From Bacteroidia bacterium (GTDB lineage Bacteria; Bacteroidota; Ignavibacteria; SZUA-365): a stretch of DNA of 64,000 nucleotides. The stretch is taken from assembly GCA_027493955.1 (NCBI GenBank), contig JAOSJT010000001.1, positions 5,173,943 through 5,237,942 on the forward strand, written 5' to 3'. The notes beneath the pieces were generated by a model, which saw only the letters and a list, made by a program, of their open reading frames with translations, made no database searches and was not told where the DNA came from. Position numbers and translations under genes: made by a program. Of this stretch, positions 1 to 9,648 are shown piece by piece (the stretch's first letter is position 1; each line of letters opens with the position of its first letter).

Positions 1-2
1 CT

Positions 3-1460
3 ACCGCGGCGGCCGTTGAATGGCGTATTCTTCAGGGCACACAACCGACCGCGTTCCGTGTTTTCCGGCGCGCAGGCCTGGCCGGGCCGTTCACCGAGCT
101 TTCGTCCAACGTGGTTGACAGCTGCTGCATTGTTGCGAAAGGGTTGTTCGCCAGAGGCGATACGCTGCTCGCCACGGTGCATGATAAAACCGTGCAGCGC
201 GGACAGGTCTATCAGTATTACGCCGTGCCCCAGGATTACTTCCGCAACGAAGGCCGCGCCAGTGACACCGCCACGGTGGTCACCTTCCGCATGGCGCATG
301 TACCGCTACCGGAACGCATGAAGATTCGATCCATTGACACGGCAGGGCTCGAATTGCGTTGGGATTTGCGTGAGACATCCGCGATTCACGGTGTGGTCAT
401 CGAGCGTGGACCGAAGATCGATTCGGGCTTCGTGGAACTCTTCACCGCCGCGCCGACGGACAGCAGCTTTCTTGACGTGACCGTGCAGCCGATGACGCGC
501 TACTATTACCAATTGCGACTTGTTGGGCCCGGAGGGCTTCGTTCACCGGCCAGTGCCGTGGTGATCGGGATATGGAAAAGCAGTGACACGCCGACACCGC
601 CGCAAAATGTTCGTGCCACGACTGTGCAGGGTGGCGTGCAACTGGATTGGGATGCGGATTCGCTGCAGTTCATCCAGGGGTACTACGTTCATCGGGCGGA
701 AGGGTATGGTATGGAGTTCCGTCAGGTCTCCGCGTGTCTGCCGCCTGCCCCCGGCTCCTGGCTCGACACCACAGCCGCGTTACGGGGCGATGTGACCTAC
801 ATGTACACTATTGTCGCCGAAAACACCAGCCACATCCGCAGCGCCATGTCCGATACGGTGTACGCAACGCCCGGTATCCCCATCCCGGTACCGGCACCTC
901 AGGGCATCACGGCGCGCGTTGACCAGGGAAGGGTGTATCTCACGTGGAAGGCACAGAACGACATACACGCGGCCACGTCGGGCTATCGCGTGTATAGACG
1001 CGAGGCCGGCGGAAGCTGGAAACCCGTTGCGGACACTCTTCAGGATGCCGACCAAAATTTCATGCTGGACGAAAAGACGAAGCCCGGCGGTCGCTACGAC
1101 TACGCGGTACGGGTGTACAGCATTCGCGGCGACAGCAGCGCGCTCAGCGCCATCGCCACAGCAGCTATCCCATTGCCCGAAGTGTATCCGCCATCCAATC
1201 TCAAGGCATTCCGCGAAGGAGCGGCTGTCGTTCTGCAATGGGATGAAATCGCGCAAGCGGGTGCGAAGGAATTCCGCGTGTATCGCTACACCCGGGGTGC
1301 ACAACCGCGCATGCTCGCCTCACTGCCATTGGATACCCGCGTCTTCCTCGACGACAAACCCGGCGGCACATCACCGGTCTTTTACTACATCACCACCGTC
1401 GGGACGCTTGGCCATGAAAGTGCTCGCGGCAAGGAGGTCGCGGTGCGGTTGAGTGAGTAA
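3..1460 (+). CDS. Fibronectin type III repeat protein, 5' end missing
   Basis: The reading frame is open back to the window edge, so only the last ~485 residues are present; a GTG near position 111 is not the real start because the upstream codons still read as FN3 sequence (VEWRILQGTQPTAFRVFRR). Five FN3-like modules can be seen, three opening with a PP/AP-x-(N/G)-(V/I/L) pattern (PPQNVRA, APQGITA, PPSNLKA) and each holding a W in strand B and a GY/FRVYR-type strand C. FN3 modules are usually spacer or binding domains of secreted proteins, so a surface or extracellular role is likely but the function is unknown. No T9SS sorting domain is visible at the C-terminus, which ends in the last FN3 module. 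It converges on the VWA gene that ends at 1573. Confidence 0.8.
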   Translation, partial: TAAAVEWRILQGTQPTAFRVFRRAGLAGPFTELSSNVVDSCCIVAKGLFARGDTLLATVHDKTVQRGQVYQYYAVPQDYFRNEGRASDTATVVTFRMAHVPLPERMKIRSIDTAGLELRWDLRETSAIHGVVIERGPKIDSGFVELFTAAPTDSSFLDVTVQPMTRYYYQLRLVGPGGLRSPASAVVIGIWKSSDTPTPPQNVRATTVQGGVQLDWDADSLQFIQGYYVHRAEGYGMEFRQVSACLPPAPGSWLDTTAALRGDVTYMYTIVAENTSHIRSAMSDTVYATPGIPIPVPAPQGITARVDQGRVYLTWKAQNDIHAATSGYRVYRREAGGSWKPVADTLQDADQNFMLDEKTKPGGRYDYAVRVYSIRGDSSALSAIATAAIPLPEVYPPSNLKAFREGAAVVLQWDEIAQAGAKEFRVYRYTRGAQPRMLASLPLDTRVFLDDKPGGTSPVFYYITTVGTLGHESARGKEVAVRLSE

Positions 1461-1572
1461 AGAGTAAAGAGTAAAGAGTGAAGAGGTTGTAACTTCAACC
1501 TTTTCACTTTTTGCTATTCACCCCTGCCTTTTCACCTTTTTTCCTTTTCACCTTTTCACGACCCTTTACTCT
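1461..1572. repeat. Purine/pyrimidine repeat tract between convergent genes
   Basis: Directly after the FN3 stop codon come TAAAGAG-type units (about 1457-1485). They are followed by a pyrimidine-rich half made of CCTTTTCAC and CTTTAC units up to the stop of the opposite gene. The two halves are roughly complementary, so transcripts from either side could fold into a long imperfect hairpin. Similar tracts recur through the window. Confidence 0.7.
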
Positions 1573-4500
1573 TTACCTCCTCACAACCACCTTCCTCACC
1601 CACCACCTCTCGCCCGAATTCGCCTGCAACAGATAGATGCCGGCAGGGAGGTCTGAAAGATCGATGCGCATGCTGCGCGCGCCGCTGTCGCCGGATGCTT
1701 CGCGATGCATGAGCACCTGCCCGAGCAACGAAACCAGCGTGACGCGTGCATCGCGCGAAGGTCCGGGGAAGACGACGTGCAGCCAATCCGACGCGGGTTC
1801 GGGGTAGAGGAGCAGATCATCCGGTATAGCCATGGCGCCGACGCCGCCAAGAATGGTGACAGGGAAGGGTGAGGAGGTCATCGTGCAGCCGTATTCGTCG
1901 ACAATGGTCACAGTGTAGCTGCCGGTTTCACGCGCGATGACGGACTGCTGCACAGCGCCCGGTATGGGCTGGCCGTTGCGGTGCCATTGCCACGATTGCG
2001 CGGCGCCGCAGCGCAGCACATCTCCATCGCGAGTGATCTCAGGAGGGATGGATTGTGTCATGCCGACATCCAGGAAAGCGGAGCGCTGCTCGCAACCGCC
2101 GTGCGTCACAACGGTTACCGCGTACCGACCCGCCCGCGTCACCGGCAGACTTCGCTGACGATGACCGGTGTTCCAATGCCAGAGCACCATGTCCTCCGGA
2201 CCGTCGAGCCACAGTGTGTCGCCGGGACACAGGGGTTGAGAACCGCGAATGGTCGGGAGAAAATCAACGGGCTCAACCTCGCGTATGACCAGAACCGTGT
2301 CGGAACTTCCAGGGCAGCCGCCATACCCCGTGACTTCCACCCAATACGATCCCGAACTATCCGTTTCGATGTACTCTGTCCGTGCTCCGGTACTCCATCG
2401 GTAGCTCTCCCATCCCGGACCCGCGCTAAGCCGTACTCTCTCGTCGCCGCAGAGCAGACCGATGCCGTCCATGGAAATGACGGGGCGCGGCTTTGCGATC
2501 GAAGTGACCATGACCGTATCTGCGACAAGGCAGCCTGTCGTATCGTCAACAGTGACAATGTAGATGCCCGGCTGACGTACTTCAATCGCCGCTGTGGTGT
2601 CGCCTGTCGACCAGAGGTACTGGTTGCGTCCTGTGTCGGCATAGAGCGTAACCGCTTCGCAATCGCATAGCGCTACCTTCGGTCCTGGTGTTATCCGTAG
2701 CGGTTGGGGGAGGAGCATGTGCACGACCACAGTGTCGTAGCCATAACAGCCGCTGCTGTCGGTTGCGCGCACCGAAATGATCCGCTCCGCCTGGGGATCG
2801 GGCTGCTGCCATCTGACGACGAGCGACGACGAAAACGTATTCCAATTCCATCGAACATCGCTGAATGTCCCGGCCAGCGAGAGCTCGACGCTGTCTCCGG
2901 GGCAGAGGGTGAGCGCGCCGGAAGGGATGATTCGCACAGAGGTAAGTCTTTTGCTCACGGTCAGGGTATCCGAATACCCGATGCAGCCATATTGGTTTGT
3001 TGCGCTCGCCCAGTATCTCCCGGCCTCGCGTACAAGCAACTCTGGGCCTTCCTGGCCGTTGGACCAGCGAATCTTCGCGCCGGTCACATCTCCATCCAGG
3101 AGCAACGTTAGAGAGCCTCCGGGACAGATCTGTGGAGCGCCATTGTAACCCACCCGCAATTGTGGCAGTGGGTTCGTAGCGACATCGACCGCTTCCGCGA
3201 TGAGAGTGTCACCGCGCTCATCCACGACGCGTAGACTGTAACCGCCGGCGGCTGCGACCTGTATACTGCGCGTCGTATCGCCGGTGGACCAGAGATAGCG
3301 AAGAAATCCCGGCGTTCCCTCCAGCAGCGCATTGCCTCCTTCGCATAAGGGCTGCGATATGATGATCCGCGGCTGCACTTGGACGGAATGGTTGATGATG
3401 CTCGGGAGATAACAGCCGCTTCCCACTCGCATTTCCTTGATGGCGACCAGACTGCCGACAAAGTGAGGCGTTTCTATCGCAGCCAGTTCGAGATCGAGCA
3501 GACGACCGGATGCCGTCACTATGGAGGGCTGCATGCTGCGAATAATTATGGAGCCCCTGCTTGTATCGATTCGCAGCGGAACGCCATCGAGAGTACTCCC
3601 GGTCGGTATCGAAAGCGACCTGTACCGAAGCGCCTCATCGATGCGCAACTCCAGCTCGAACGGCGGCAGCGGAACGGTGTCGCCTCGAGTATCGATTTCG
3701 ATTCCGATAGAAAACGGATAAGCAGTACGCACGCGGGCATGGGGAAGAATAATGTCGAATCGTCGCAGCGTGCTCGAATCGAACGGCGCACGGTACTGCT
3801 TGCTCTTCACATCCGAGCCGCCGCACACATCGCGCAATCGCAGGTCCACCGACCGCAGCGAGCCGTCGGCGCAGTCACGATCATAGGTGATGATGCACTC
3901 GTTCCCGTGTCCCCAACCACCGATCATACTCCGCGTGATATAATCGTAGACTTCTTTCGTTTTCTGATAACCGGGATTGTTGAGATAGTACCCTCCGGTG
4001 AGCCGGGACAGCAGGGCAAGCGAATCCTCCTGCACGATGGGTCCGCTTCCGATGGTGAATACGCGTATGCGATGCCGGTTGGCGAGCGCAACAACCTCTG
4101 CCATCGTGTGGAGGGAGGAATTGTCCTCGCCGTCGGAAATGACAATCACCGCCCGGCATTGATTCACGCCATGGGCGATCATCTCCGACAGACCCGCGTG
4201 TATGCCGTCGTATAAGGCCGACGCGCCCGAAGGGGCATAGGCAGCCAGGCCATCGCGCAGCCGACCCTTCTCCGTCGTCATTGGGGCAGTGACCCGCGTA
4301 TCGCCCCCCGCGAGTATCACCGCGGCCTCTTCATACCACTGCAACAGCTCGATGAGGAGGGATTCGGCGATGCGCATGCTCTCTCGCGCGGCTTCACCAC
4401 GCATGCTCCCGGAGGCGTCGAGTACCAGCGCCAGAGACGCGCCGCAGTAGACGCTGCTCAGATCAGGACACCACAGCGTGAACGGACCAACTTCGACGCC

Positions 4501-4719
4501 GTTTTCCGAGATGCTGAAATTCTCCTTCGTCAGGTTCACGTACGGCTTCCCGTCGCAGTCAACGGTGAAGTACAGCTCGATACTCGGCCAGTTCACCGTC
4601 ACCCGCTTGAAGGTGAGCGAGGGTTGGGCGTCGAGCTTCACGAGCGGCATAATCCACAGCAGCAGGAACATGATGATGCACCGGCGTGAGATTCGGGATA
4701 TGTCCGTCAATGTACTCAT
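1573..4719 (-). CDS. Secreted VWA and Ig-like repeat protein with T9SS sorting domain (copy A)
   Basis: 1048 residues. Residues 1-32 form a signal peptide ending in LDAQ. A von Willebrand factor A domain follows (about 95-270) with the metal-site motif DASGS at 101-105. The middle holds several ~85-residue Ig/PKD-like repeats marked by LCPGDS, YLWSTGDTT and GxYxVxV patterns. The C-terminus (about 960-1048) is a type A T9SS sorting domain: LLLYPEPASDWL, then LVSLLGQVL, DLPAGIYLLQ and a basic end. VWA domains with this site bind divalent metal and protein ligands; the Ig-like repeats suggest a long surface adhesin-like rod. The partner is unknown. It is the downstream member of a tandem pair with the gene at 4951-8088, separated by a repeat-filled gap, and the two share near-identical DNA at the 3' end. 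GAGGAG lies upstream of the chosen ATG. Confidence 0.85.
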   Translation of the reverse strand: MSTLTDISRISRRCIIMFLLLWIMPLVKLDAQPSLTFKRVTVNWPSIELYFTVDCDGKPYVNLTKENFSISENGVEVGPFTLWCPDLSSVYCGASLALVLDASGSMRGEAARESMRIAESLLIELLQWYEEAAVILAGGDTRVTAPMTTEKGRLRDGLAAYAPSGASALYDGIHAGLSEMIAHGVNQCRAVIVISDGEDNSSLHTMAEVVALANRHRIRVFTIGSGPIVQEDSLALLSRLTGGYYLNNPGYQKTKEVYDYITRSMIGGWGHGNECIITYDRDCADGSLRSVDLRLRDVCGGSDVKSKQYRAPFDSSTLRRFDIILPHARVRTAYPFSIGIEIDTRGDTVPLPPFELELRIDEALRYRSLSIPTGSTLDGVPLRIDTSRGSIIIRSMQPSIVTASGRLLDLELAAIETPHFVGSLVAIKEMRVGSGCYLPSIINHSVQVQPRIIISQPLCEGGNALLEGTPGFLRYLWSTGDTTRSIQVAAAGGYSLRVVDERGDTLIAEAVDVATNPLPQLRVGYNGAPQICPGGSLTLLLDGDVTGAKIRWSNGQEGPELLVREAGRYWASATNQYGCIGYSDTLTVSKRLTSVRIIPSGALTLCPGDSVELSLAGTFSDVRWNWNTFSSSLVVRWQQPDPQAERIISVRATDSSGCYGYDTVVVHMLLPQPLRITPGPKVALCDCEAVTLYADTGRNQYLWSTGDTTAAIEVRQPGIYIVTVDDTTGCLVADTVMVTSIAKPRPVISMDGIGLLCGDERVRLSAGPGWESYRWSTGARTEYIETDSSGSYWVEVTGYGGCPGSSDTVLVIREVEPVDFLPTIRGSQPLCPGDTLWLDGPEDMVLWHWNTGHRQRSLPVTRAGRYAVTVVTHGGCEQRSAFLDVGMTQSIPPEITRDGDVLRCGAAQSWQWHRNGQPIPGAVQQSVIARETGSYTVTIVDEYGCTMTSSPFPVTILGGVGAMAIPDDLLLYPEPASDWLHVVFPGPSRDARVTLVSLLGQVLMHREASGDSGARSMRIDLSDLPAGIYLLQANSGERWWVRKVVVRR

Positions 4720-4767
4720 CAGTGGCTTAGCTCCTCGTACGAACGGCGTCGGACCGTTTATCGTGAG

Positions 4768-4950
4768 AAGGTGAAAAGGAAAAAAGGAAAAAAGGAAAAA
4801 AGGAAAAAAGGGCTAGACGCTCATCAATACGTGCATACTTTGACTCCATACTTTTCGCCTTTTTACAGTATCACCATTGCGACCAATTCCAGTCTTTACA
4901 CCTTTACAAGACCATTTACTCTTTACTCTTTACTCTTTACTCTTCACTCT
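4768..4950. repeat. Low-complexity repeat tract between the two VWA genes
   Basis: The left part (about 4768-4812) is almost pure purine, repeating GGAAAAAA. The right part (about 4860-4950) is pyrimidine-rich with repeated CTTTACT units running into the stop region of the upstream VWA gene. In the sense of the genes, a purine-rich arm is met first and a pyrimidine-rich arm second, so hairpin formation is possible. No gene is seen here. Confidence 0.65.
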
Positions 4951-7900
4951 TTACCTCTTCACCACCTTCCTCACCCACCACCTCTCGCCCGAATTCGCCT
5001 GCAACAGATAGATGCCGGCAGGGAGGTCTGAAAGATCGATGCGCATCGTGCGATTGTCGCCCGGGCCTTGTGTCTCCCGCCTTGCGAGCACCTGCCCGAG
5101 CAAGGAAACCAGCGTGACCCGGGCATCGCGCGAAGGTCCGGGGAAGACGACGTGCAGCCAATCCGACGCGGGTTCGGGGTAGAGGAGTAGATCATCCGGT
5201 ATCCCCGTCTCGCTGATGCCCAGAATGTTTACGTTGAACGGCGCGGACGTCATCGTGCAGCCATTGCTATCCACAACGGTGACTGTGTAGCTGCCGATAG
5301 AGCGCAGCGTGAGGGATTGCTGCGTCGCACCCGGGATGGGCATGCCGTTCAGCTTCCATTGCCAGGACCTGGCATCGGCCGTGGACAGCACATCGCGCAC
5401 ACGTGCGATAACGGGTGCGGTGGACGCCGTCACGCTCACGTCAACGTAACCGGAGCGGGCCTCGCAGCCGCCCTCCGTCAGCACGGTGACCGCGTAACGT
5501 CCCGCTTTGGTCACCGGCAAACTGCGCGAATGATGACCGGTATTCCATAGCCAATCGCGCATGCCTTCCGGACCGTCCAGCCAAAGCGTGTCGCCGGGGC
5601 AGAGGGGAAGAGAGCCGCGGACCGTCGGCAGAAAGTCATCCAGCAGCTCTTCCGATCTGACGATCACTGTGTCCGATAATCCGGTACAGCCGCCGTATGC
5701 CGTCACTTCAACCCAGTACGATCCGCTGTCGGCAACGGCCAGGGTGCGGGTAGTCGCGCCGGTGTTCCACTTCCACGAAACGTAATTCGCTCCGCCGTCC
5801 AGTTCGATTTCAGTTCCGCCGCAGTACACGGGCTCCCTCATCATCGTGATGCGGGGGCGGGGCGCATCCACCGATACAACATGAACGGTGTCGGTTCTGG
5901 CCGAACAGCCGTTGTGGTTCACGACACGCGCCGAATAGTCGCCTGCCTGGTTGACGTTGATGCTCTGCGCGCGCTCGCCGGTAGACCAGTGATATTCGGT
6001 GTAGCCTGCCTCCGCTGACAGCGTGAGACTGCCGCCAAGGCACAATTCGATTGTTCCCGATGGAGTTATTTGAGGAGAGAACTCCGGGAGCATGGTGATG
6101 CGCACGGAATCCGAAAACCCCTTGCAGCCGCTGTTGTCGGTGACTTCGGCGCGCAGCGAGAATGAACCGTTCTCCTTCCATCCAACAGTCAATGTCTCCC
6201 GATTCTCGCCCCACCAATTGACGTTGCTCCATTTCCCTTCTACGGACAGGGTCACGCTGTCTCCCGGACAGAGTTGAATATCCTGCCCCGGCAGGACGCG
6301 TGTCGTAAACTCCGTCACGATTGTGTACACCGTATCGCTGCGTGCGGTGCAACCGGCGGCACTGGTAATATCAGCCCAATACATGCCGGGACTGCTGAAG
6401 AATTGCCATACGCCCTCCCTCCCATCGGACCATCGAATGGTCGCACCGTCGATGTCGCCGGAGCATATGAGCCGCACGCTCTTCCCGCGACAGAACTCCA
6501 ACTGTCCATCGGCCACGATTCGGACGCGCGGTGGATCCATCCGTGTAATCGTGACCGGGGGGGCGTGCAAACTATCACCATTTGCGTCTACAACGATGAG
6601 GCCGTAATTCCCTCCCTCGCCCACGCGTATCATGCGTGTGGTCTCTCCGTTCGACCAATAGTAACGTGCAAAGCCGGCATTCGCCTCAAGCGTTACGCTG
6701 TCGCCTGCACAAAAAATGGTTTTTTTCGCTGTGATGAACGGCAGCAGCCGCGGTACGATGACGACGGGATGGTTCGTGATGCGCGGAAGCAGGCAACCTG
6801 TCGGAATTGCCATCGATTCGATGGCAACGCCAGTGTGCAGTGAATCCGCAGCTCTCGCGGCGCGGAAGCCGACCTCGAGCAGTGTTGCGCGTCCATTGAG
6901 TCGCAGAGGCTCCGTGCTGCGCACGATGAGGCGCCCCGGCTGCTGATCGATCTGATGCGCCACGCCATGCAGCAACGCTTCGGGCTGCACGTCGGTACCG
7001 GTCAGGAGCACTGTGGAATCGTAGTGCAGCGTGAGTTCAAAGGGCTGGAGCAGAGCGTCCGGTCCGTCGAGCATGATCGGGATAGAAACCGATTGCAAAC
7101 CGGGCAGCAGGGTTTTGGGGATCTCGACAGAGATCGGACGGAAGCTTGTACTGTCGAGGGGAGCGCGATAGGTTTTTGTCTTGTAATCCGAGCCTTCGCA
7201 GAAATCCACCAGTTGCACTTCCACGGTTCGCAGCGTCCCGTCCGCGCAATCCCGATCATACGTGAGAAGGCACTCCTGCAGGCCGATCATTCCTGAAGTG
7301 ATTTCCTGATAGATACCCGCCATCTGCCCCGCATTCGGATCCTTATAATATTTTCCCCCTGTGAGCTGCGCGATGAGTTCCATCTCCGGCTTGGGTCCAT
7401 AATCGTCGTAACCGATGGTGTAGATGCGGATGCGGTTTCGGTTTGCCAGGGCTATCAATTCCTGCACGGTCCGCACGGAACCGTTGTCTCCCCCATCAGT
7501 GAACACGAGCACCGCACGGCTGGGATTCACACCACCGGCAACCATCTCTTGAAGCCCCGCGTAGATGCCATCGTACAACGCAGTCGGGCCTCCAGGTGAA
7601 CAGGAAGCAATCGGGGCGTGGAGCTGCGCCTTGTTGGAAGTAAAAGGGACACTGACGAGCGCTTGCGCACCGGCCTCGAGCAGCATCAGCTCATCGTTCC
7701 TGCCATCGCAGAGATCAACAATCGCTTGCGCACTTTGTTTGGCCACGGTCATCGCACGGCCTCGCATACTGCCGGAAACGTCCATCACGAGCGCCAGTGA
7801 GGCGGGAACCCGCCACCCCATCGGCGGCGGGCACCAAAAGGTAAAATCCGTGATTTCCTCCCCGTTCTCAAAAATGCGGAAATTCCTCTTCTCCGCGTCG

Positions 7901-8088
7901 TACCGTTGGAAACCATCGCAACCGTAAGCGATGTGTAGTTCCATCGTCGGCCAGTTCACCGTCACCCGCTTGAAGGAGAGGACGGGTTGGGCTTCAGCCT
8001 CGTACCAGCCGGGCAACACGGCGCATAGAACCAATACAGCTGCCATCACATGATGCTGGAGCAGGAAAAGGTGCGAACGATGTCTCAT
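4951..8088 (-). CDS. Secreted VWA and Ig-like repeat protein with T9SS sorting domain (copy B)
   Basis: 1045 residues from the ATG at 8088, which has GGAGG five bases upstream; a longer frame to 8148 lacks such a site and would bury the signal peptide. Residues 1-34 are a signal peptide (hydrophobic VMAAVLVLCAVLPGW, then EAEAQ). The VWA domain carries DVSGS at 103-107. Six or so Ig/PKD-like repeats follow with WSNGET/WSTGER signatures, and a type A T9SS sorting domain ends the protein. Order and length match the neighbouring paralogue; most of the protein has diverged, but the first mature residues (SFKRVTVNWP) and the final ~85 residues are almost the same. Probably a surface-exposed binding protein. 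The DNA of the sorting domain looks homogenised by gene conversion (inference). Confidence 0.85.
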   Translation of the reverse strand: MRHRSHLFLLQHHVMAAVLVLCAVLPGWYEAEAQPVLSFKRVTVNWPTMELHIAYGCDGFQRYDAEKRNFRIFENGEEITDFTFWCPPPMGWRVPASLALVMDVSGSMRGRAMTVAKQSAQAIVDLCDGRNDELMLLEAGAQALVSVPFTSNKAQLHAPIASCSPGGPTALYDGIYAGLQEMVAGGVNPSRAVLVFTDGGDNGSVRTVQELIALANRNRIRIYTIGYDDYGPKPEMELIAQLTGGKYYKDPNAGQMAGIYQEITSGMIGLQECLLTYDRDCADGTLRTVEVQLVDFCEGSDYKTKTYRAPLDSTSFRPISVEIPKTLLPGLQSVSIPIMLDGPDALLQPFELTLHYDSTVLLTGTDVQPEALLHGVAHQIDQQPGRLIVRSTEPLRLNGRATLLEVGFRAARAADSLHTGVAIESMAIPTGCLLPRITNHPVVIVPRLLPFITAKKTIFCAGDSVTLEANAGFARYYWSNGETTRMIRVGEGGNYGLIVVDANGDSLHAPPVTITRMDPPRVRIVADGQLEFCRGKSVRLICSGDIDGATIRWSDGREGVWQFFSSPGMYWADITSAAGCTARSDTVYTIVTEFTTRVLPGQDIQLCPGDSVTLSVEGKWSNVNWWGENRETLTVGWKENGSFSLRAEVTDNSGCKGFSDSVRITMLPEFSPQITPSGTIELCLGGSLTLSAEAGYTEYHWSTGERAQSINVNQAGDYSARVVNHNGCSARTDTVHVVSVDAPRPRITMMREPVYCGGTEIELDGGANYVSWKWNTGATTRTLAVADSGSYWVEVTAYGGCTGLSDTVIVRSEELLDDFLPTVRGSLPLCPGDTLWLDGPEGMRDWLWNTGHHSRSLPVTKAGRYAVTVLTEGGCEARSGYVDVSVTASTAPVIARVRDVLSTADARSWQWKLNGMPIPGATQQSLTLRSIGSYTVTVVDSNGCTMTSAPFNVNILGISETGIPDDLLLYPEPASDWLHVVFPGPSRDARVTLVSLLGQVLARRETQGPGDNRTMRIDLSDLPAGIYLLQANSGERWWVRKVVKR

Positions 8089-8253
8089 GTAACCTCCATT
8101 CTGTGAGTAACACATGAAGGACCGTAAAGTTACACCTCGAGGAGTCAATCTGCATAACTCTTTTCATAGCCGTGTGCACAGACTCGAATGAATCGCTTCC
8201 GCTACGCTGCTGCGGAGACTCTCATCCATCCCAGACTACGTACGGTGTGCACC

Positions 8254-8287
8254 GAAAAAAAAAAAACACTCCCCGGGAAGGGGAGTG
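8254..8287 (-). terminator. Intrinsic terminator after ssb
   Basis: A perfect 8 bp stem (8267-8274 with 8280-8287, CACTCCCC/GGGGAGTG) with a five-base loop is followed, in the minus-strand sense, by twelve or so T residues. It lies 26 bases past the ssb stop codon, so it should end the tonB-to-ssb transcript. Confidence 0.9.
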
Positions 8288-8312
8288 CTCGTGTTTTCAC
8301 AGCTCGCGGGGC

Positions 8313-8750
8313 TCAGAACGGGAGGTCGTCCTTGTCGCCTGCATCCGTCGCACTCGAGGGACCTGCGGGCGGTTCACCCGGAGGAGGCGCCTGACCACGG
8401 TCGCCGCCATTTCCGCCCTTGCTGTCCAGAAACACCCATTCGTTGACGACTACCTCGGTGGTGTAGCGCTTGTTGCCGTCTTTGTCGTCCCAACTGCGGG
8501 TCTGCAGCTTACCCTCGATGTACACCTTGGACCCCTTCTTGAGGTACTCGTGGAGGATCTCGGCCGGCTTGCGCCAGACGACGCACCGATGCCACTCGGT
8601 CCGCTCTACGAGATTGCCGTTCTGATCCTTGTAGGATTCATTGGTCGCAACGTTGAAATTCGCCACCGGAATGTTGCTTTCGGTGTACTTGAGCTCGGGA
8701 TCACCACCCAGGTGACCGATGAGCTGCACCTTATTCAGACCGTACGCCAT
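8313..8750 (-). CDS. ssb: Single-stranded DNA-binding protein
   Basis: 145 residues, a normal length. The OB-fold domain covers residues 1-110: [20 protein letters not shown], then [22 protein letters not shown] and [12 protein letters not shown] glycine- and proline-rich linker leads to the acidic tail DDLPF, the usual docking tip for repair and replication partners. AAGGAG lies eight bases before the ATG. The start is 33 bases downstream of the NHL gene, with no obvious promoter between, so it may be the last gene of the tonB transcript, which would be an unusual setting for ssb; a private promoter cannot be excluded. A strong terminator follows. Confidence 0.97.
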   Translation of the reverse strand: MAYGLNKVQLIGHLGGDPELKYTESNIPVANFNVATNESYKDQNGNLVERTEWHRCVVWRKPAEILHEYLKKGSKVYIEGKLQTRSWDDKDGNKRYTTEVVVNEWVFLDSKGGNGGDRGQAPPPGEPPAGPSSATDAGDKDDLPF

Positions 8751-8783
8751 GAGAAAAACTCCTTACAATGTTCCCTAAAAAAG

Positions 8784-9641
8784 TTAATTGACGGGTATCA
8801 GTATACAGGTTCGTTCGGTGAGAATCAAGAGAAAATCTCGTCCAAACGCGATGTCCCGAAATTCTTGCCCTGCCGAGGCGAGCGCCAGGCGGGTGGTGTC
8901 GAATTTCGCCAGCAAGCTCCCCTCATGGGAGTAGAGCAGAAGTGCGTCCGGCAGCACCACCGCGACGCGATCGTCCGATACGGCTATTCCGCGAGCATCG
9001 CGCAACTGTCCGCTGCCGAATTGAAAGCGGTAGGACCCGAAGAGATCGAACACGACGACGCGCTCCGCTTCCAGGACGTACAGCCGTTCGCTGCCCGCCT
9101 GGGCCAGCGCTACCGGATTGCGCAAGCGGCCTTCGCCTGCCTCGATGCCGCCAAAACTGCGCGCCACACTGCTGAAACCATTGACCGCAAGGACGCGCGC
9201 ATTCTCACCGTCAAGGATAAACAGGGTCTCGAAACTGGAAGCGGCGACATCGATCGGGTATCCGACATCGAGCGCGGCATCCTCTGTGCCCAGAGAAGCA
9301 ACCACATTCAGATTGCGGTCCAGCCGCACGATGCGCCTGTTGCCGCGGTCGGCGGCGTACACGGCCACCCCCAGCGAGGCGTCAATGCCGCGGAGCTGAT
9401 CGAACTGCGTCACGTCCCAGCCATGCCCACCGATCTCGGCTAGCAATGCGCCTTTGATGCTGAATTTTCTGAGCATGGACGAACCGGCATCGCTCACGTA
9501 CACATCGCCGAACTGATCCATGACAATTGCATGGGCGGACGTAAAATCGCCGAAGCGGTACTCCTCGACGAGGAGGTCTTGTGCCCGCGCGACGCCGGCT
9601 GCCAGTCCCAACAAGAGAATGCAGAGCAAGGGGAGGCGCAT
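8784..9641 (-). CDS. Exported NHL-type beta-propeller protein
   Basis: 285 residues from the ATG at 9641; the frame extends upstream but MRLPLLCILLLGLAAGVARAQ is a clean signal peptide and starts seven bases past the preceding stop. The mature part shows repeated NHL/SMP-type units: FTSAHAIVMDQFGDVYVSDAGSSMLRKF, GVAVYAADRGNRRIVRLD and ETLFILDGENARVLAV, each ~45 residues, enough for a five- or six-bladed propeller. Such propellers are usually protein- or ligand-binding platforms outside the cytoplasm; no catalytic motif is visible. It follows two lipoprotein genes and tonB in a tight run, which hints at a shared envelope role but does not define it. Confidence 0.75.
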   Translation of the reverse strand: MRLPLLCILLLGLAAGVARAQDLLVEEYRFGDFTSAHAIVMDQFGDVYVSDAGSSMLRKFSIKGALLAEIGGHGWDVTQFDQLRGIDASLGVAVYAADRGNRRIVRLDRNLNVVASLGTEDAALDVGYPIDVAASSFETLFILDGENARVLAVNGFSSVARSFGGIEAGEGRLRNPVALAQAGSERLYVLEAERVVVFDLFGSYRFQFGSGQLRDARGIAVSDDRVAVVLPDALLLYSHEGSLLAKFDTTRLALASAGQEFRDIAFGRDFLLILTERTCILIPVN

Positions 9642-9648
9642 GACGATG

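Noticed and set aside
8172..9443. Plus-strand open frame (423 codons) over ssb and the NHL gene
   Set aside because: It crosses the ssb terminator and two well supported minus-strand genes.
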